Of a stretch of 64,000 nucleotides of DNA, positions 25,850 through 37,825 are shown in pieces. The translations under genes and the position numbers were made by a program. Numbering within the stretch: the stretch's first letter is position 1; each line of letters starts with the position of its first letter. Location: the NCBI GenBank assembly GCA_008973525.1, contig WACJ01000301.1:350478-414477 (forward strand). The letters are read 5' to 3'. The DNA comes from Stenopsyche tienmushanensis (Eukaryota > Arthropoda > Insecta > Trichoptera > Stenopsychidae). A model generated the notes under the pieces. That model did no database searches and was not told the DNA's origin. It saw only the letters and a program-made list of their open reading frames with translations.

Positions 25850-26230
25850 TGTTGAGCTTGGAGACGGACAGAAACGGAGTCTTGCACGTCGAGTTTGATG
25901 AGAAACAGAAACGAAGAGATTATCTTGCTGGTCGGAAATTGTGAATGGGAGACAGAGATAGAGAGTGTATCTTGTGTACATCGTACGAAGCTATAGGTTG
26001 TTAACCTAAATTTATCGACTAATAATAATCAAGTGTATTTCAAATACATTGTTTGTGTTAACTTGAATAAATGACCGAATATTGTGTGAAATCGACAGTT
26101 TTTATTTATTTGTGTACAAGCTTCATATACCCTGCGACGGTCCTGACAAATAAGTGAATTATTTGACAATAAATGGCGGACAAGCAAATATAATAAAGAA
26201 TTTAAATTAGGTTACTACTCAAAGGGTTAA
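25850..26230 (+). repeat. Interspersed repeat, copy B
   Basis: The same family as 4385-4806, in opposite orientation. It begins with GGAGACGGACAGAAACGGAG and GAGAAACAGAAACGAAGAG, continues with TTATCGACTAATA and GTGTGAAATCGACAG, and ends CTCAAAGGG before TTAA (26227-26230). That end again looks like a piggyBac-type terminus. The start is uncertain. Confidence 0.62.
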
Positions 26231-26727
26231 TAATCCTGACGACCATCATTTAACGATGCCGACACGACATCTGGAGCCACATGGTACGAATAGTTAATTT
26301 GTTACTTATCTATACATAACATCACTTATAAAAATCTTTAAGAGCAAAGTAAGCAATCAATAATCATAAATTTCTTGCAAAATATAGAAGGCTAGAAGTC
26401 CAAAAATGATAATATTTGGACAATACGAAAACGATCTTGCATAATGATAATGAAGTGACAAAGAAAATCTTATGTTTTTTATCATAATTATTTCAATTGA
26501 TAACATATTTTGCATAGATATAAAAAAAAATGCAATATTTAGACACTGAAGCCTCCTTGGAGTTAGTTTTTTGTACTTATTCTATGTTTCATATAATACG
26601 AATTCGCACAACCCAGCCTTCTTATGAAAACTAATAACCGTGCATTAAATGTGATTAATATCGAGATTGATGATTGCATATGATTCTCATCTAGTATTTA
26701 ATGATTTTTGTCATTTGTAGTTACGTA

Positions 26728-27029
26728 CGAGAGGCATATCCAGAATGCCTAATGCTTCAATACCAGGAAAACCTGTCGTGGATTGCGGGAAAGTGCAACC
26801 GCAGTTATTACGAGACGACGCAATCTGGTCCATCATATCTCGAAAGAGATCTTTTGTTAGATAATGGAATCATAACACAACAAAAAGATCAGTCTTGTTT
26901 GCTGTTAGGAAAACGGGGGCGACTCGTTTTGGTCAACTTTTGGAAATGTACACAAAAAGCAGCGATGGATTTGTAAAAATTGTGAAGCTTAAATCTTGCG
27001 ACATCGATGCTTATGAAAAGCTTGGCTAA
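26728..27029 (+). pseudogene. Unrecognised coding relic with one internal stop
   Basis: One + frame reads TRGISRMPNASIPGKPVVDC, GKVQPQLLRDDAIWSIISRK, a single TAA, then RSVLFAVRKTGATRFGQLLE, MYTKSSDGFVKIVKLKS and ends YEKLG with TAA. Amino acid composition is balanced, unlike the AT-driven chance frames around it. A competing 91-codon frame overlaps it at 26701-26976. I do not recognise either; a decayed gene or retrocopy is the likely explanation. Confidence 0.35.
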
Positions 27030-29175
27030 TTGTTTTTCATGAGACAATGTAAAATGCAATTTTGCTTACGACACACTCTATCCATATCCAAAATTGAACA
27101 TCGTCAATAGATCAATGGTGTCGTGAATATTTTATATGACACCTTTTAAATTTCTTTTTAAGCAATCAATCAATGTTCAATCTTCATTTGAGCTTAAAAT
27201 CTTAATCTAATATATTCAAAATTCAATACAGCCGCCATTTATATGCGTTATAATATTGAAATCAACGAGCAAACTAGTTATTATTATGCAAGATATGCAT
27301 AATGTCACAAAGTAGCACGATAAATATGCACTCGATATAAGTTATACATATCTATATTTTTAAATCTGAATCAATAAATAAGAAGCAATTGAATTTTTGA
27401 ACATTGCTGCGCCAGTAATTAATGTTGATTTTTTTTAAATTTTAGTCATTCATTTTTCAACATTGATTATGTTTTTATCTAGGTTTAAATTGATTTGAAA
27501 CTAGGAAGATTTCATAGAAATTATTAAACAATATTGAACATTATTGAAGAAGCAATCGATGTGGAATTTGATTTAATAAAAGTCATTATTCTTACAAATT
27601 CGATCAACTTCAATACATTTTTTTCTAAATTCAATACTCAAAATACATCCTTGAGACTCAGCGTTTGAAGTACAATATACTTACGTTATTATTCAGATTT
27701 ATGTATTTTTTAACGTTGACAAAATCATCACCTTCAATGTCTACGAATTTCACAAACGAAAAATATCAAATATTCGTACTTTGAAACGCTTTTTATCGAA
27801 TAGTCATTCATGACAAACAGGAAAATCCAAAGCAATGTGTCGTTGGATTAGAAAAAAATTGCAAATGAATCAGACTGAACGATGAAGCATTAAGAATAGT
27901 TGAATTCGATTAACGCCATTTTTGCCATAAATTTTTAAATAAAAGAAAAATAATCATCGTCGTTTACTTATTATCCAACTAGAATAATTTTTGATCTTTC
28001 TATTCATGTGAAATTATTTCTTAAATTTTATGGTACTGTCCGTCAAAAAACCTTGTGTTTTCTTTGGACAATTCATTAATCTTATGTGTAAAATCGTTGT
28101 CTGAATTTTGGATTATCTTAGATGCCATTTTAACCAAATTTATTCGGCTAACCTTTTCTCCCCCAAGTAATTCTTGAGTATTTTCAATATTTATATAGCT
28201 TTCTCTTCTACATAATTAGCAAGCTCTGTTATTGTATTTACTATGTTTTCAGTTAAACAAATATGACTCGTTAAACTCACGACAATATATTTTTTCAGTA
28301 ATCATTCAATATCGACAGTATTATTTCTTTGGTTAATGAAATTATGCTAATGAAATATGTAAATGCTTGTATGTCTTCATAATTCAAATAGATTTAACAT
28401 CAATATTATTCAAAATTTATTAAAACGATCCCTTGTTCTAATGATTGAAATAAATAAGCTGTATTCGGTCACAGGATTTTTTTTGACATTTGGGTGATTT
28501 TAACTTTTAAAATCATAGTTATCCGAGATATAACTACGTACTTCCCATCATTAATATAGACCAGATATTTAATTAGTGTCAGACACATTCTTGAGGACAA
28601 ATTAGAAGATGTATCGCCATTTTATGTAATATTAGATATTATTCGCGTGCATGTGAATAAAAATGCATTCCCAAGTAATTAAAGAAAAAGTCAACACTTA
28701 TTACCTATCACATAACTTAGATGATAATGTTGCATAAATGAAAATGCGAAAAGAACAATTGATCATTCTAATTAACATTATTTAATAAATAATTATATGA
28801 TCCATATTTTTCTCATGATGGCGAAAGAGATACATTTTAAAGTATGTGAAATAGATATTTAGCCGTAAAACTCTGCTATTATGCCGCAAAATATTAATAG
28901 CATAACAAATAATTATAATGTAATGACCAAATGATCTTTTAATTTTTCAGGTTTGTTTTGACCCCGCGCGTTTATGTCTAATAGATTTTTTTGCTTCGTC
29001 CAAAAAAATCTTTGATAATTCAATTGTAAATAATTACAAGGCATTCATATTTATGTCTTGATGTAAAAATATATACATTCGGGTCTCGTGTAACACGGTT
29101 TTATACAACACGTTCGTATAAATTGTGACATGTAGACAAAAACTTTAGTTCCAATCCAACCCTTAGACTGTGTGT

Positions 29176-30410
29176 CAGTGGTTCTCAACTGGTGCATCGC
29201 GAAAAAACTGGTAAAAACGAAAAATTCTGCAAAATAGTGAAAACCGAAAAAGTCGTTGAGGAAATTATACAAATCAACGAAAAAGTGAATCAATATCTAT
29301 TCTGCAAAGAACTTACCGAGCATACGACAGGACAATATGTTTTTGATTATATGTCTTCATATTTGGAACAATTTAAAACATTATGAGGGTTATATGTAAG
29401 AATTTGTTCAGATGGTGCGCCTTCAATGGTAGACTCAATCAAAGGTTTTGTTACCTTTGCAAAGACAAGAAACCTTAATACAATAACTATGCACTATTTT
29501 TTGCATAGAGAATCTTTAGTTTCGAAAACATTACACGAGATCAAGTTGTAAATATGGTGAATTTCACAAAATTAAGACCTTTAAAAACACGTATGTTTAA
29601 AAATCTTTGCATTTCTATGGAAGCTAAGTACGAGTGTTTGATTTTTCACACTGAAGTCAGGTAGTTATCTGGGGGTAAAGTTTTATGTCGATTCATAGAA
29701 CTTAAGAATGAATTGTTAATCTTTTTTCGATATGAAGGTATGGATGATTTTGTAAAATGTCTTCAGAATAATGATTGGTGTGCTATAGTGGCATATTTAG
29801 CAGATTTGTTTAATTACTTAAATAAACATAACACAAGCATTCAAGGAAAAAAACAAAAAAAATTGACATCCATCGACAAAATGACTGGATTTTCGAAAAA
29901 ACATAACTTCTTGAAAAAATTGTATAATGGAAAAAAAAAAGTAGATATGTTTCCTTCAATTGAGGAAAACATTCCCGAGGGAATTATTTCCACAATAATA
30001 GAATATTTAACTTTATTGGAAGAAAATATTGCATATTATTTTCTTTCCTTAAATAGAGAAAATTATGACTGAATACGAAATCCATTTGCTACGATTAATA
30101 CATCGTATTGTGAATTTTCATACGCCGAAGAAGAAGAATTAGTCTCATTGTCGACTGATTTTACTCTAAAAATTAAATTTTCGAAATGACCATGGAGGAC
30201 TTTTGGATTTCTGTCCAAGAAGATTATTCAGTTTTTCACACGAAGGTACTGTAAATTTTGTTACAGTTTTTGACATCATATTTGTATGAACTTGGTTTCT
30301 TAACAATAACTAATATGAAAACTAAAAAACGAGAAAGACTTACGAATTTAGACGAAGAATTGAGAGTAGCTATATCAAATATTCCCGTTAATATCCCGTT
30401 AACTAATTTT
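29176..30410 (+). pseudogene. hAT transposase relic, ZBED5-like
   Basis: The left end CAGTGGTTCTCAACTGGTG (29176) is a classical hAT terminus. The coding part runs from about 29192: an N-terminal piece ending SYLEQFKTL, CSDGAPSMVDSIKGF, MHYFLHRESLVSKTL, HTEVR*LSGGKVLCRFIEL (the usual W is a stop), NNDWCAIVAYLADLFNYLNK, and finally LDEELRVAISNI near 30350-30395. This order and these motifs match the ZBED5/SCAND3-like group of hAT-derived proteins. It is broken by frameshifts and stops; the longest intact stretch is 29713-30072 (119 codons). No right hAT terminus was seen. Confidence 0.75.
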
Positions 30411-30469
30411 TCGTTGAACATTTGAAAAAATATTAGGATACATGGATCAAGATGAAAATTTAACACTTC

Positions 30470-31080
30470 CACACGCCTGGAAAAAAAACTCTATTCCTAA
30501 TTATGTCGATATTGTTTCTTCATCCGTTAAAAATATTTAAAAAATGCACTTTAAATTCTTGCTGGAACAATATTTAGCCAGAAGTAGTCTCGGGAGAAAA
30601 TGTTTTACCATCAATAGAAGATGAATACCAAGGGACAATAAAAAATTGTCGTGATATTAGTGGAGAAGGTTTTAATGACATGGATATTCTTGGCATCCAA
30701 GAAATTTTGGAGGATCGTACGTTGAACGAATTAGTTGAAATATTAGATGAATCTACAACAATTAATGACTCAAAAAGCAGTTGCAGCTACATGTTTCACA
30801 TTTAAAAAAATCAATGAAGGCATTGAATTGGCCATGCAATTACATTTTTTTATAGAAAATAATCCTTTAATGGAAAGAAGTTTAAAATTTAATAACAGAT
30901 TTTGGAATCTTATAATGAAATACGTAAAGATTTATAGGCTAAAATCAAACAATCGCTTATTGCCGAATTTTTAAAGGCTACAACCAAAAATACTTCAGAG
31001 TACTTTGATGATAGAAACCCACAAGAGATCTCGAAAAATAATAAAACATACAATTATAAGTGATAGCAATGATGAATGAA
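30470..31080 (+). pseudogene. Tigger/Jerky transposase C-terminal relic
   Basis: Directly after the hAT relic the frame changes to a Jerky-like C-terminus: LKKCTLNSCWNNI-PEVVSG (the usual W is a stop), then ENVLPSIEDE, LGIQEILEDRTLNELVEILD, and AAATCFTFKKINEGIELAMQ with ENNPLMERSLKFNN, the final helix pair of this family. There is no catalytic core because the hAT sequence lies where it should be. Confidence 0.65.
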
Positions 31081-31158
31081 TGATATATTACACGTTATTA
31101 AAGTTTTTTTTTCAATTAATTTCGTAAATTTATATATGTTTATTTAAAAAAATTAAGA

Positions 31159-31160
31159 AC

Positions 31161-31188
<28 letters not shown>
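31159..31188. repeat. (AT)n microsatellite
   Basis: About 14 uninterrupted AT dinucleotides. A shorter AT run lies at 22916-22930, and (ATC)n runs at about 15781-15799 and 55539-55551. Confidence 0.8.
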
Positions 31189-31191
<3 letters not shown>

Positions 31192-32334
31192 TTCTTCAAT
31201 ATTTTTTTTTTGGAACGCAAATCCTAGTTTTGTATGAACTTCAAACCTTGTATAACACGGATTTGTATTGTACGAAGTTTTCGTAGAACGTGGAAATTCA
31301 TAAATTAATATTTGAGCTGTAACTTTTGATATATGCCCGGTGTACAATTTTCAATGTAGTCTGCAATAATTAAAATAAATCCAGTAGTTGTAATGCGGTG
31401 TAATAAAATTGAGAAAATAATGATGTCGTATCCTGGTCGACTGGTATATCAGTGAATACCAATCGTTGATTTATTACATAATAGCAATTCGATGCAGTTG
31501 ATATATTATTAGTTGGCATTATTTGCATCTATTATTGGCTTGCTAGAAAATCATTATGCATTTTCGATAGAATTTATATCACTTGCTAACGATTATCATT
31601 AATGATAAATCATTACTGTTAAAATTAATCCATATAAAAAATTCAGCTTCTTCAACTCATATTAGTCAAGATAGATTCCATAATGGTTGTTGTCCAATTC
31701 CAAATTGATATTTTAAGCGATTCCATTTTTAAATCGTGTGTTTGAATAATTAAACGCACAACTTCATTAACATTGGCATTCATTCTTCGCGATTTATTTC
31801 GCTGAAATATATTTATTTAACAATTTCCTCTTTTAGTGCTAAAAACATCTCAAACATCAATATCATGGTCAAATCTATTGCGTTTTATTTAATATTATAC
31901 ATCCAAGCATACAAACTATTCCAGAACGACCGAATTTTAAAAAGATTCAATTTAATACGTCATTAAAAAGAAATGGTCAAAGTCAACTATAAATTCATCC
32001 GGACACTTAATTCATTCATAAAACAGTGGGCACTACATGGACTTAGGTGAACGGATGATTAATGGATCAACGTTTTTATGGAAAATGTCTGTAATTAAAT
32101 GATGAAATAGATAATAAAATCAAAAGAAATGTTTTATAAAAGATTAGATTCAATTGATAAATTGATCTGATGATTTGGTTTTTGTTAAATTTAGATAAGA
32201 TCTGAATGATTTAGTCAATTTATTATATGTGCCATATGCATGGAGACATCTGTTACCAGAAATTGAAATATTTATCGTGTAACATTTTATTTTTATCGTT
32301 TTTTAGAGCTGATGAATCGCATGGTCAAAGACTT

Positions 32335-32402
32335 GCGTTTTCCGCGTCTACCGATTGTACCCAAAATACGCACATATGCGTAGACCGATGGGAATGTGTT
32401 AA
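32335..32402. repeat. Possible piggyBac-type terminus with GTAGAC/GTCTAC motif
   Basis: GCGTCTACCGAT and GCGTAGACCGAT occur 40 bases apart and are followed by GGGAATGTG and TTAA. The arrangement resembles a piggyBac-like end, but no partner end was found. Confidence 0.25.
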
Positions 32403-32954
32403 TTGACTGTGATTCAGCTGTTAAATTTGTAAGTCATTAGGTTCAAACATATTGTTCATATTTTTAAAACATGCAAATGCTTTGAAATTTAAAGGTTCAA
32501 AGACGAATTTGATTTAATTATGGTTTGAGTGCATTTATTAAGGTACAGGGATTCTCGTTGTGTTTGAGTGTGTTTGGAATTTTTTAATAAAATACAAAGT
32601 ACAAAATATTGCTTTATAATAACGCCATTTTCGATGCGGCCTTGTCATCGAAAATGCTAGAGAATTATACAAAAGTTTGCCAATCGGAAACCTTTGAAAA
32701 ATTTAAATACATTTTTTGTTCGTCTTAAAGTGCATATTTTCGGATAAACACATGTGGCTAAAAAACGTGTCCTTAATATCGCAAGGCGACGCATTTTCAA
32801 ATTACACCATTATCTATTTGTATGGTTGTAAGTCATTACAATGCTCAAATTACACGGGATATTTCGGTGAGCAATGGTTAAAGTTTAAAATTACTTCACA
32901 TGTCGGAGGTGGGGAGTGAGGTGAGCGCAAAGAAAGGGTTATTTTTTCGCGTGC

Positions 32955-33008
32955 GTACCCCAGTGGGGTGGGGGGGGCAAAGCCTCCTTAGCCAGGCCTG
33001 CGCCACTG
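32955..33008. mobile_element. hAT-like terminus, GC-rich
   Basis: The reverse complement begins CAGTGGCGCAGGCCTGGCTA and continues AAGGAGGCTTTGCCCCC, close to the CAGTGGCGTAGCC type of hAT end. The other terminus was not identified. Confidence 0.35.
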
Positions 33009-34546
33009 AGTCTCATTCACCGTCCTCCGTCCGCGAGGAGAAGACGCGTTGCTAGAACGTTAGGCCTTTAAGACCGATAACCATATGTAAGTTGTGATAC
33101 AACTCAACCCATTCATACCTAAACATCGTATTGCATATCGCGCCAATAAAAACAAACAACAAATAAATCCTGATCCTCTCGAAAAGTGTGTTCTAAGTGT
33201 TTTATCAAAAAGTGAGTGGCTCCTCAAACAAACCGTTTCGATCTTCAGGCTCTAAGGAAGTGTTAATTAAGAGTATTTTTGTCGATTTTTTTTTAAATGC
33301 TTCTTGTTGTCGGTTCCGTCGAAAGTTGTTCATATCGATGGACCGTAGCAACAGTCGACACTTTTACTTTCATCTCATACATACGAGCGGACTGAATGAT
33401 TGTTGATGAATTCCACATAAGATCAAATATCAAGATTCCATTGCAGATTTCAGTATCATCAGGTCGTATATACATATTCATACGTCTTCGGCAAAACATA
33501 AAATAATAAATTCTACCGAGCGAATATTACATATTATACAAACACAACAATTCTTACATCGAATCGAAGAATAAAGCATAATTTAATAGTGTAATTATCG
33601 TTTATCTGATCTGGAGGGTCACCGACTGCGGTAAGTAAGATTTTCAATTTCGAACCAATCGAGATACTTGCATAAGTAAATCAGTCACTTTCTTCTCGGT
33701 TGTGTTACGGTTTCTTACTACTATTTTCGCTTTTATTTGATCGCCTCGTTTTGTATCGATTTTGTTCGATTTGTTAACGCCAGTCTGAGTTCCGACACCG
33801 AAAATTGTGTAAACCATTTCAAAATTAGTGCTACTATATTGTTACTCAAAGATTCGTTACTACATCCTGGTCGACGCCATAACACTATAAGTTTAAGGAA
33901 GCGCTTCTGTCAAACGACAGCTGTCACAAGGACATCTTCAAGATGCTCCGAAATAAAAAAAAGATCAAACGTCAAGTTCAAGACATCAATCAATTGATTA
34001 CAAATCACCTAACGATAATATAATAACCCAATCATTTCACATTTAATTCATAGACCAGCGATCCTCAACATTTTTAAACCACAATGAATCCTTTGTTCAC
34101 CATCGTAGATAATATATTATACTCAACGTAAATAAATATCATAAGCCAAATTGACCAGACATATACGAACTTCCTGGATGGGGTCATCTTTTAAGCACGT
34201 CTAAATGCTAATGCTCGAATTCAATATGTAGATGTCATTATTTAATAACTCGTTTCCAAGGTCTAAATATATTTTTTGAGGATCCTGATGAAATGTCGTC
34301 TCAAACGGTGAATCATTTAACACGCTGAGCATCAAGATTTAATCAATAATTACTATAAATAATTGAATAATTAATGCTTTGTTACATGAACAGATTTATT
34401 AAAAGAATCGTATACATTGATATATTCTTCTTAAAGTAGCAAATCCATTAACGGATGTAAGCGATCTACTTAGACCTTATTAATCGCATCAATATTTACT
34501 TTTCCGAATTCGGGAAATCAGGCTAAACCTGTATCGAGACGATCGG

Positions 34547-34568
34547 TCGGAAATATTAATATTTCCGA
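34547..34568. repeat. Perfect 22-bp palindrome
   Basis: The palindrome consists of TCGGAAATATT and its reverse complement AATATTTCCGA, with a second AT-centred near-palindrome (CCTTCATAT...ATATGAAGG) at 34690-34711. Confidence 0.6.
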
Positions 34569-36020
34569 TCTTCCAAATTTGATGTACGGTGTATTTTTTT
34601 CCACTATTTTGATTTGAATTCTAACCTTTATAGTAAGCATCCAGGATCTAAAATACTATTTCAACATTTGGTTGTTGATATAATGTCCTTCATATATTAA
34701 TATGAAGGTCAAACATTATCATCGTATTGTATGTATATTTTACAGAATATCGTCCAATCCACATAGACAAAGTAAGAGATTCATACAATCTCAGGAAAAT
34801 TGTTTTGAATTATAACTATGCTTTAAAAGCATTGACCTTGTCACTGTGGATATTCAGCGAAATTTCTTGGATCCTATGGTGTTAATTGATAGCTAAAACT
34901 TGCTCAATAAAGTGGCAAGCTTTTGAATACTGGATGTAAATCATTCAAATTCTAAAAGGTTTATCTATAAAATAGATATCTTTGTTTTACAACGAATGAT
35001 GCCAATCATCAATAGATAATAGATAAGCTCTCTAATTGTTAAAATATATTCAGTCGTAATGGTTTATCAAATGATTTCAGCAAATTAAGCATTGTAGACG
35101 AAAAAAAAACATATTCCAATTTTATTCATAGTAAAATATTTAAATGAAGCCTGAACAAGTTTGCATTTAATATGCTTGTATATATGCAACTTCCAAATCG
35201 ATGTATTTTGCATTTTTGCAGAGATGATGCTTATATTTTAGCACATGGATCTAAAATGACCGTTATTTATTAAAATAATAATTTTATGTTATTGGATATA
35301 GTGATCATCATATTGATGGTTAAATTCCATTGTAAATTCACTTCATAGAGCTTGCTTATATAATATTCATTGTAATAAGAAGCGAAGAATGGAAGGTCGA
35401 AGCATTTGAATGTCCATCAGAGCAATACCAGTAGTCATAAGTAGCTTTCCATGTTAAAAGTTGAATTCTTCTCTTCGAGTGTAGCTAATTCTTTCGTCAG
35501 TGCGTAATACAAAGAAGACTTCTTTTTTATGATGACATCTTCGACTGCCGTTGTCGCGCTTCAATATTAACATTCTTCGACGTGATAGATGGACGTGGAA
35601 GTTGGATAACACCGGTCACTCAAAAGCGGAGACCTCATTCGTTTGTGTAAATTGAATACCGCAGTCCACGGACTTTCATAATTAGAAATGTCGCATCTCC
35701 TCGGCTTTCGTCATCTCTCGGTAGCGAAAAAATCGAAAGTAAAAAATCAATAATGATCGGCAGCATTGAATACGAAATAACAGATCCATCGTCGAAAAGA
35801 GCGTAACGCGAGCTCGCACAAAGCACACATCCAGTTATGAAATCGGACACGTCCATCGCCACTTTACGTAACTGTGTATAATCATACGCATACATTTGCA
35901 TGATTTTTAGAGAAAAAAAAGTCGAGTTCTTCCGAAAAATGTCTTTTGTGGAAGCGCGTGTGTGTCGAAAAGCGCTCGTAATAACCGTGACGAAGCAGCA
36001 GCAGCAGCAGAAGGAACAGA

Positions 36021-36184
36021 TGACGTCACACGACGCAATCTGACTGCCGATGAATTAATTATTACAATAATATTATGGCGACCACTTTCCCCGTCTATTG
36101 TGTCATATTCGCTTTCCTCTGTGGACGTATTACGAATCACATTATTTGGCTGGTCGTAAAATTGGATCGGAAGACGGTATAAAA
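36021..36184 (+). promoter_or_regulatory. Candidate promoter: CRE motif plus TATA box
   Basis: TGACGTCA, a perfect cAMP-response element, lies at 36021-36028 just after a (GCA)n run. TATAAAA lies at 36178-36184 in less AT-rich DNA. No coding exon follows within several kb; a link to the gene at 50.5 kb would need a long 5' UTR intron and is speculative. Confidence 0.25.
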
Positions 36185-36264
36185 CACACCCGTAAGTCAC
36201 GAATCCCAATGAAATTTCTCAGAACCCATCATGAGCTAACTGTGCAATAAGATCGGACAAAACC

Positions 36265-37800
36265 CAAATGAAATATTGGGCTCCATATCAGTCAATTATA
36301 TAATATCCATCATTAGCTATAACAATTTCCCTAAGCTTATTTATTCCATTGGTGTAAATATTACCAGACTTGGATGCAAAAAACAAATTTTGAATTCTTC
36401 AATTGAAGTAATTTTTATATAAAACAAATTATAGCAATCTAAATAAGTGCAAATCCAATGGTACAAGATTTGGAGAATATGATGGATGCTTAATTACCTC
36501 TCAATTCAATATGTTAAAATGGGTTGCGTTCTTATTGCCACATGTATTCGCGCGTTATACAAACTATATCCCGAAATTAAGTGTACTGTGACAATAACGG
36601 GCTGTGATTTTTTTTGTTTTAAAGGGTTGGCCATATTGAGTGGTAGAGGGTGATCTCCTGACAAAGTAAACATAGCAGGAATACGACAGTACGTAAATTC
36701 ACGTTGTAGTGCCCAATTGCGTGAAAGATGTCGGTAAGAAAACCCGCCAAGTGCGAGCGGGTCAATAGCGCCTGTGAGTTTCTTGCGCGACTTGAATTGG
36801 AAAATGAGGATCTTCTGAGCTCTATTGTGACTGGATATAAAAATTGGCTGATTCATTACACGCCTGAGTCAAAGACAGTGGCGTCACACCAATTCCTTAT
36901 CTGTCAACACATTCAAAACCACAATTTTAGGCAAAATAATCATGATTTGGGACTGTAAAGGCATCATTTTGGTTGAATTTATGCCTCAGGGAGAGAACAT
37001 CAATGCACAATGATATTGTGAGACCTTAAAAAAACCCAAAAGAAACATTCAAAACAAAAGGATTGGTATGCTGATGGAAGGATTGTGCTTGTTGCACGAC
37101 AGCACCCGTCCTCGCTCAGCTTTTATCACCAAGGTGCTCTTGGACTTATTTGATTGGGATGTTTTTAACCACCCTCCGTATTCCCCCGACTTGGCGCCTT
37201 CAGATTATCATGTTTTCTTTTAGATGGAATTCAATTTTCAACCGAAGAGCAGGTGCAGAAAGAGAAAAAAATATAAAAACTTAGTACACTTACTTTCGGG
37301 ATATTCTTCGTATATTCACTTTTGTTAATTAATTACACTATTGGTCGACTGTAATTCCTTGGTTGTATTCCAAGGGCTCATAATAAACTATTCCCCTTAT
37401 ATTCCAACAAATACAAAGCATTACCTTTTTGATGCATGTTGCCCTTGGGGGTGATCAACGGCACTTGTCCAGGGTCTGATCCAATGTTTTTTTTCATACA
37501 ACGTTGTTGCATACTACTCATTTTCCATCACTTGTTACTAATCTATGCAAAAATGCTTTTTGCTTTTGTCTTGCACTTATTGAAACGTATGTTGAAATTC
37601 GAACAAATTTGCTGGCGATAGTTGATAAGGAACCCAAACGTCATACTTGTTAATCATCCACATGCGATGCAAATCTCGCACCACAGAGAATTGATTGATT
37701 TCCATTTTTAATACAATCTCTCTTGTGTTTTGATATGGTTCAACATAAATTATTTCCTTTAATTCGTCATTATCACCTTTCAAAGGAGGTCCAGTCCTAG
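36265..37800 (-). pseudogene. Older mariner on the reverse strand, split by a second mariner
   Basis: Reverse-strand coding from about 37800: DELKEIIYVEPYQNTREIVL, DLHRMWMINKYDVWVPYQLS, FLHRLVTSDGK, then MLCIWWNIRGIVYY and TVDQ down to about 37305. The C-terminal part resumes beyond the insertion at 36490 down to 36265: HPSYSPNLVPLDLHLFRLL and INKLREIVIANDGYYIID. The two halves are in the right order and orientation for one element interrupted at 36567-37303. Stops and frameshifts show it is dead. Confidence 0.68.
36569..37301 (+). mobile_element. Younger mariner-like element inserted in the older one
   Basis: The ends TCCCGAAATTAAGTGTACT (36569) and, reverse complemented, TCCCGAAAGTAAGTGTACT (to 37301) match at 18 of 19 bases and are flanked by TA (36567-36568 and 37302-37303), the Tc1/mariner target duplication. 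The + strand holds CEFLARLELENEDLLSSIVT, NWLIHYTPESKTVASHQF, MLMEGLCLLHDSTRPRSAFI and HPPYSPDLAPSDYHVFF, followed by a truncated tail. It lacks the N-terminal DNA-binding domain and has frameshifts; 733 bp is about half the usual length. Confidence 0.75.
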
Positions 37801-37825
37801 TAAAGTCATTCATATTTTGTTCTCT

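Larger units (their letters stand above)
29085..31330. mobile_element. Composite: Tigger element apparently interrupted by the hAT element
   Basis: TCTCGTGTAACACGGTTTTA (29088) and TTGTATAACACGGATTTGTA (31248) are similar blocks on either side of the hAT relic (29176-30410) and the Tigger C-terminus (30470-31080). The simplest reading is a Tigger element with subterminal GTATAACACGG repeats into which hAT inserted. The blocks are in direct, not inverted, orientation, so they are subterminal repeats rather than proven TIRs, and the outer limits are approximate. Confidence 0.4.
31340..36020. other. No gene seen; scattered transposon ends and palindromes
   Basis: Apart from the termini at 32.3 and 32.96 kb and the palindromes at 34.5-34.7 kb, there is a stretch from 33.0 to 34.0 kb and another from 35.4 to 36.2 kb with more balanced composition. 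Frames there (33737-33997 +, 35635-36209 -) lack recognisable content. Confidence 0.4.

Noticed and set aside
33702..33892. TGTTA...TAACA interval resembling a short LTR
   Set aside because: There is only one copy, no recognisable primer-binding site beyond ordinary sequence, and no reverse transcriptase or gag nearby.
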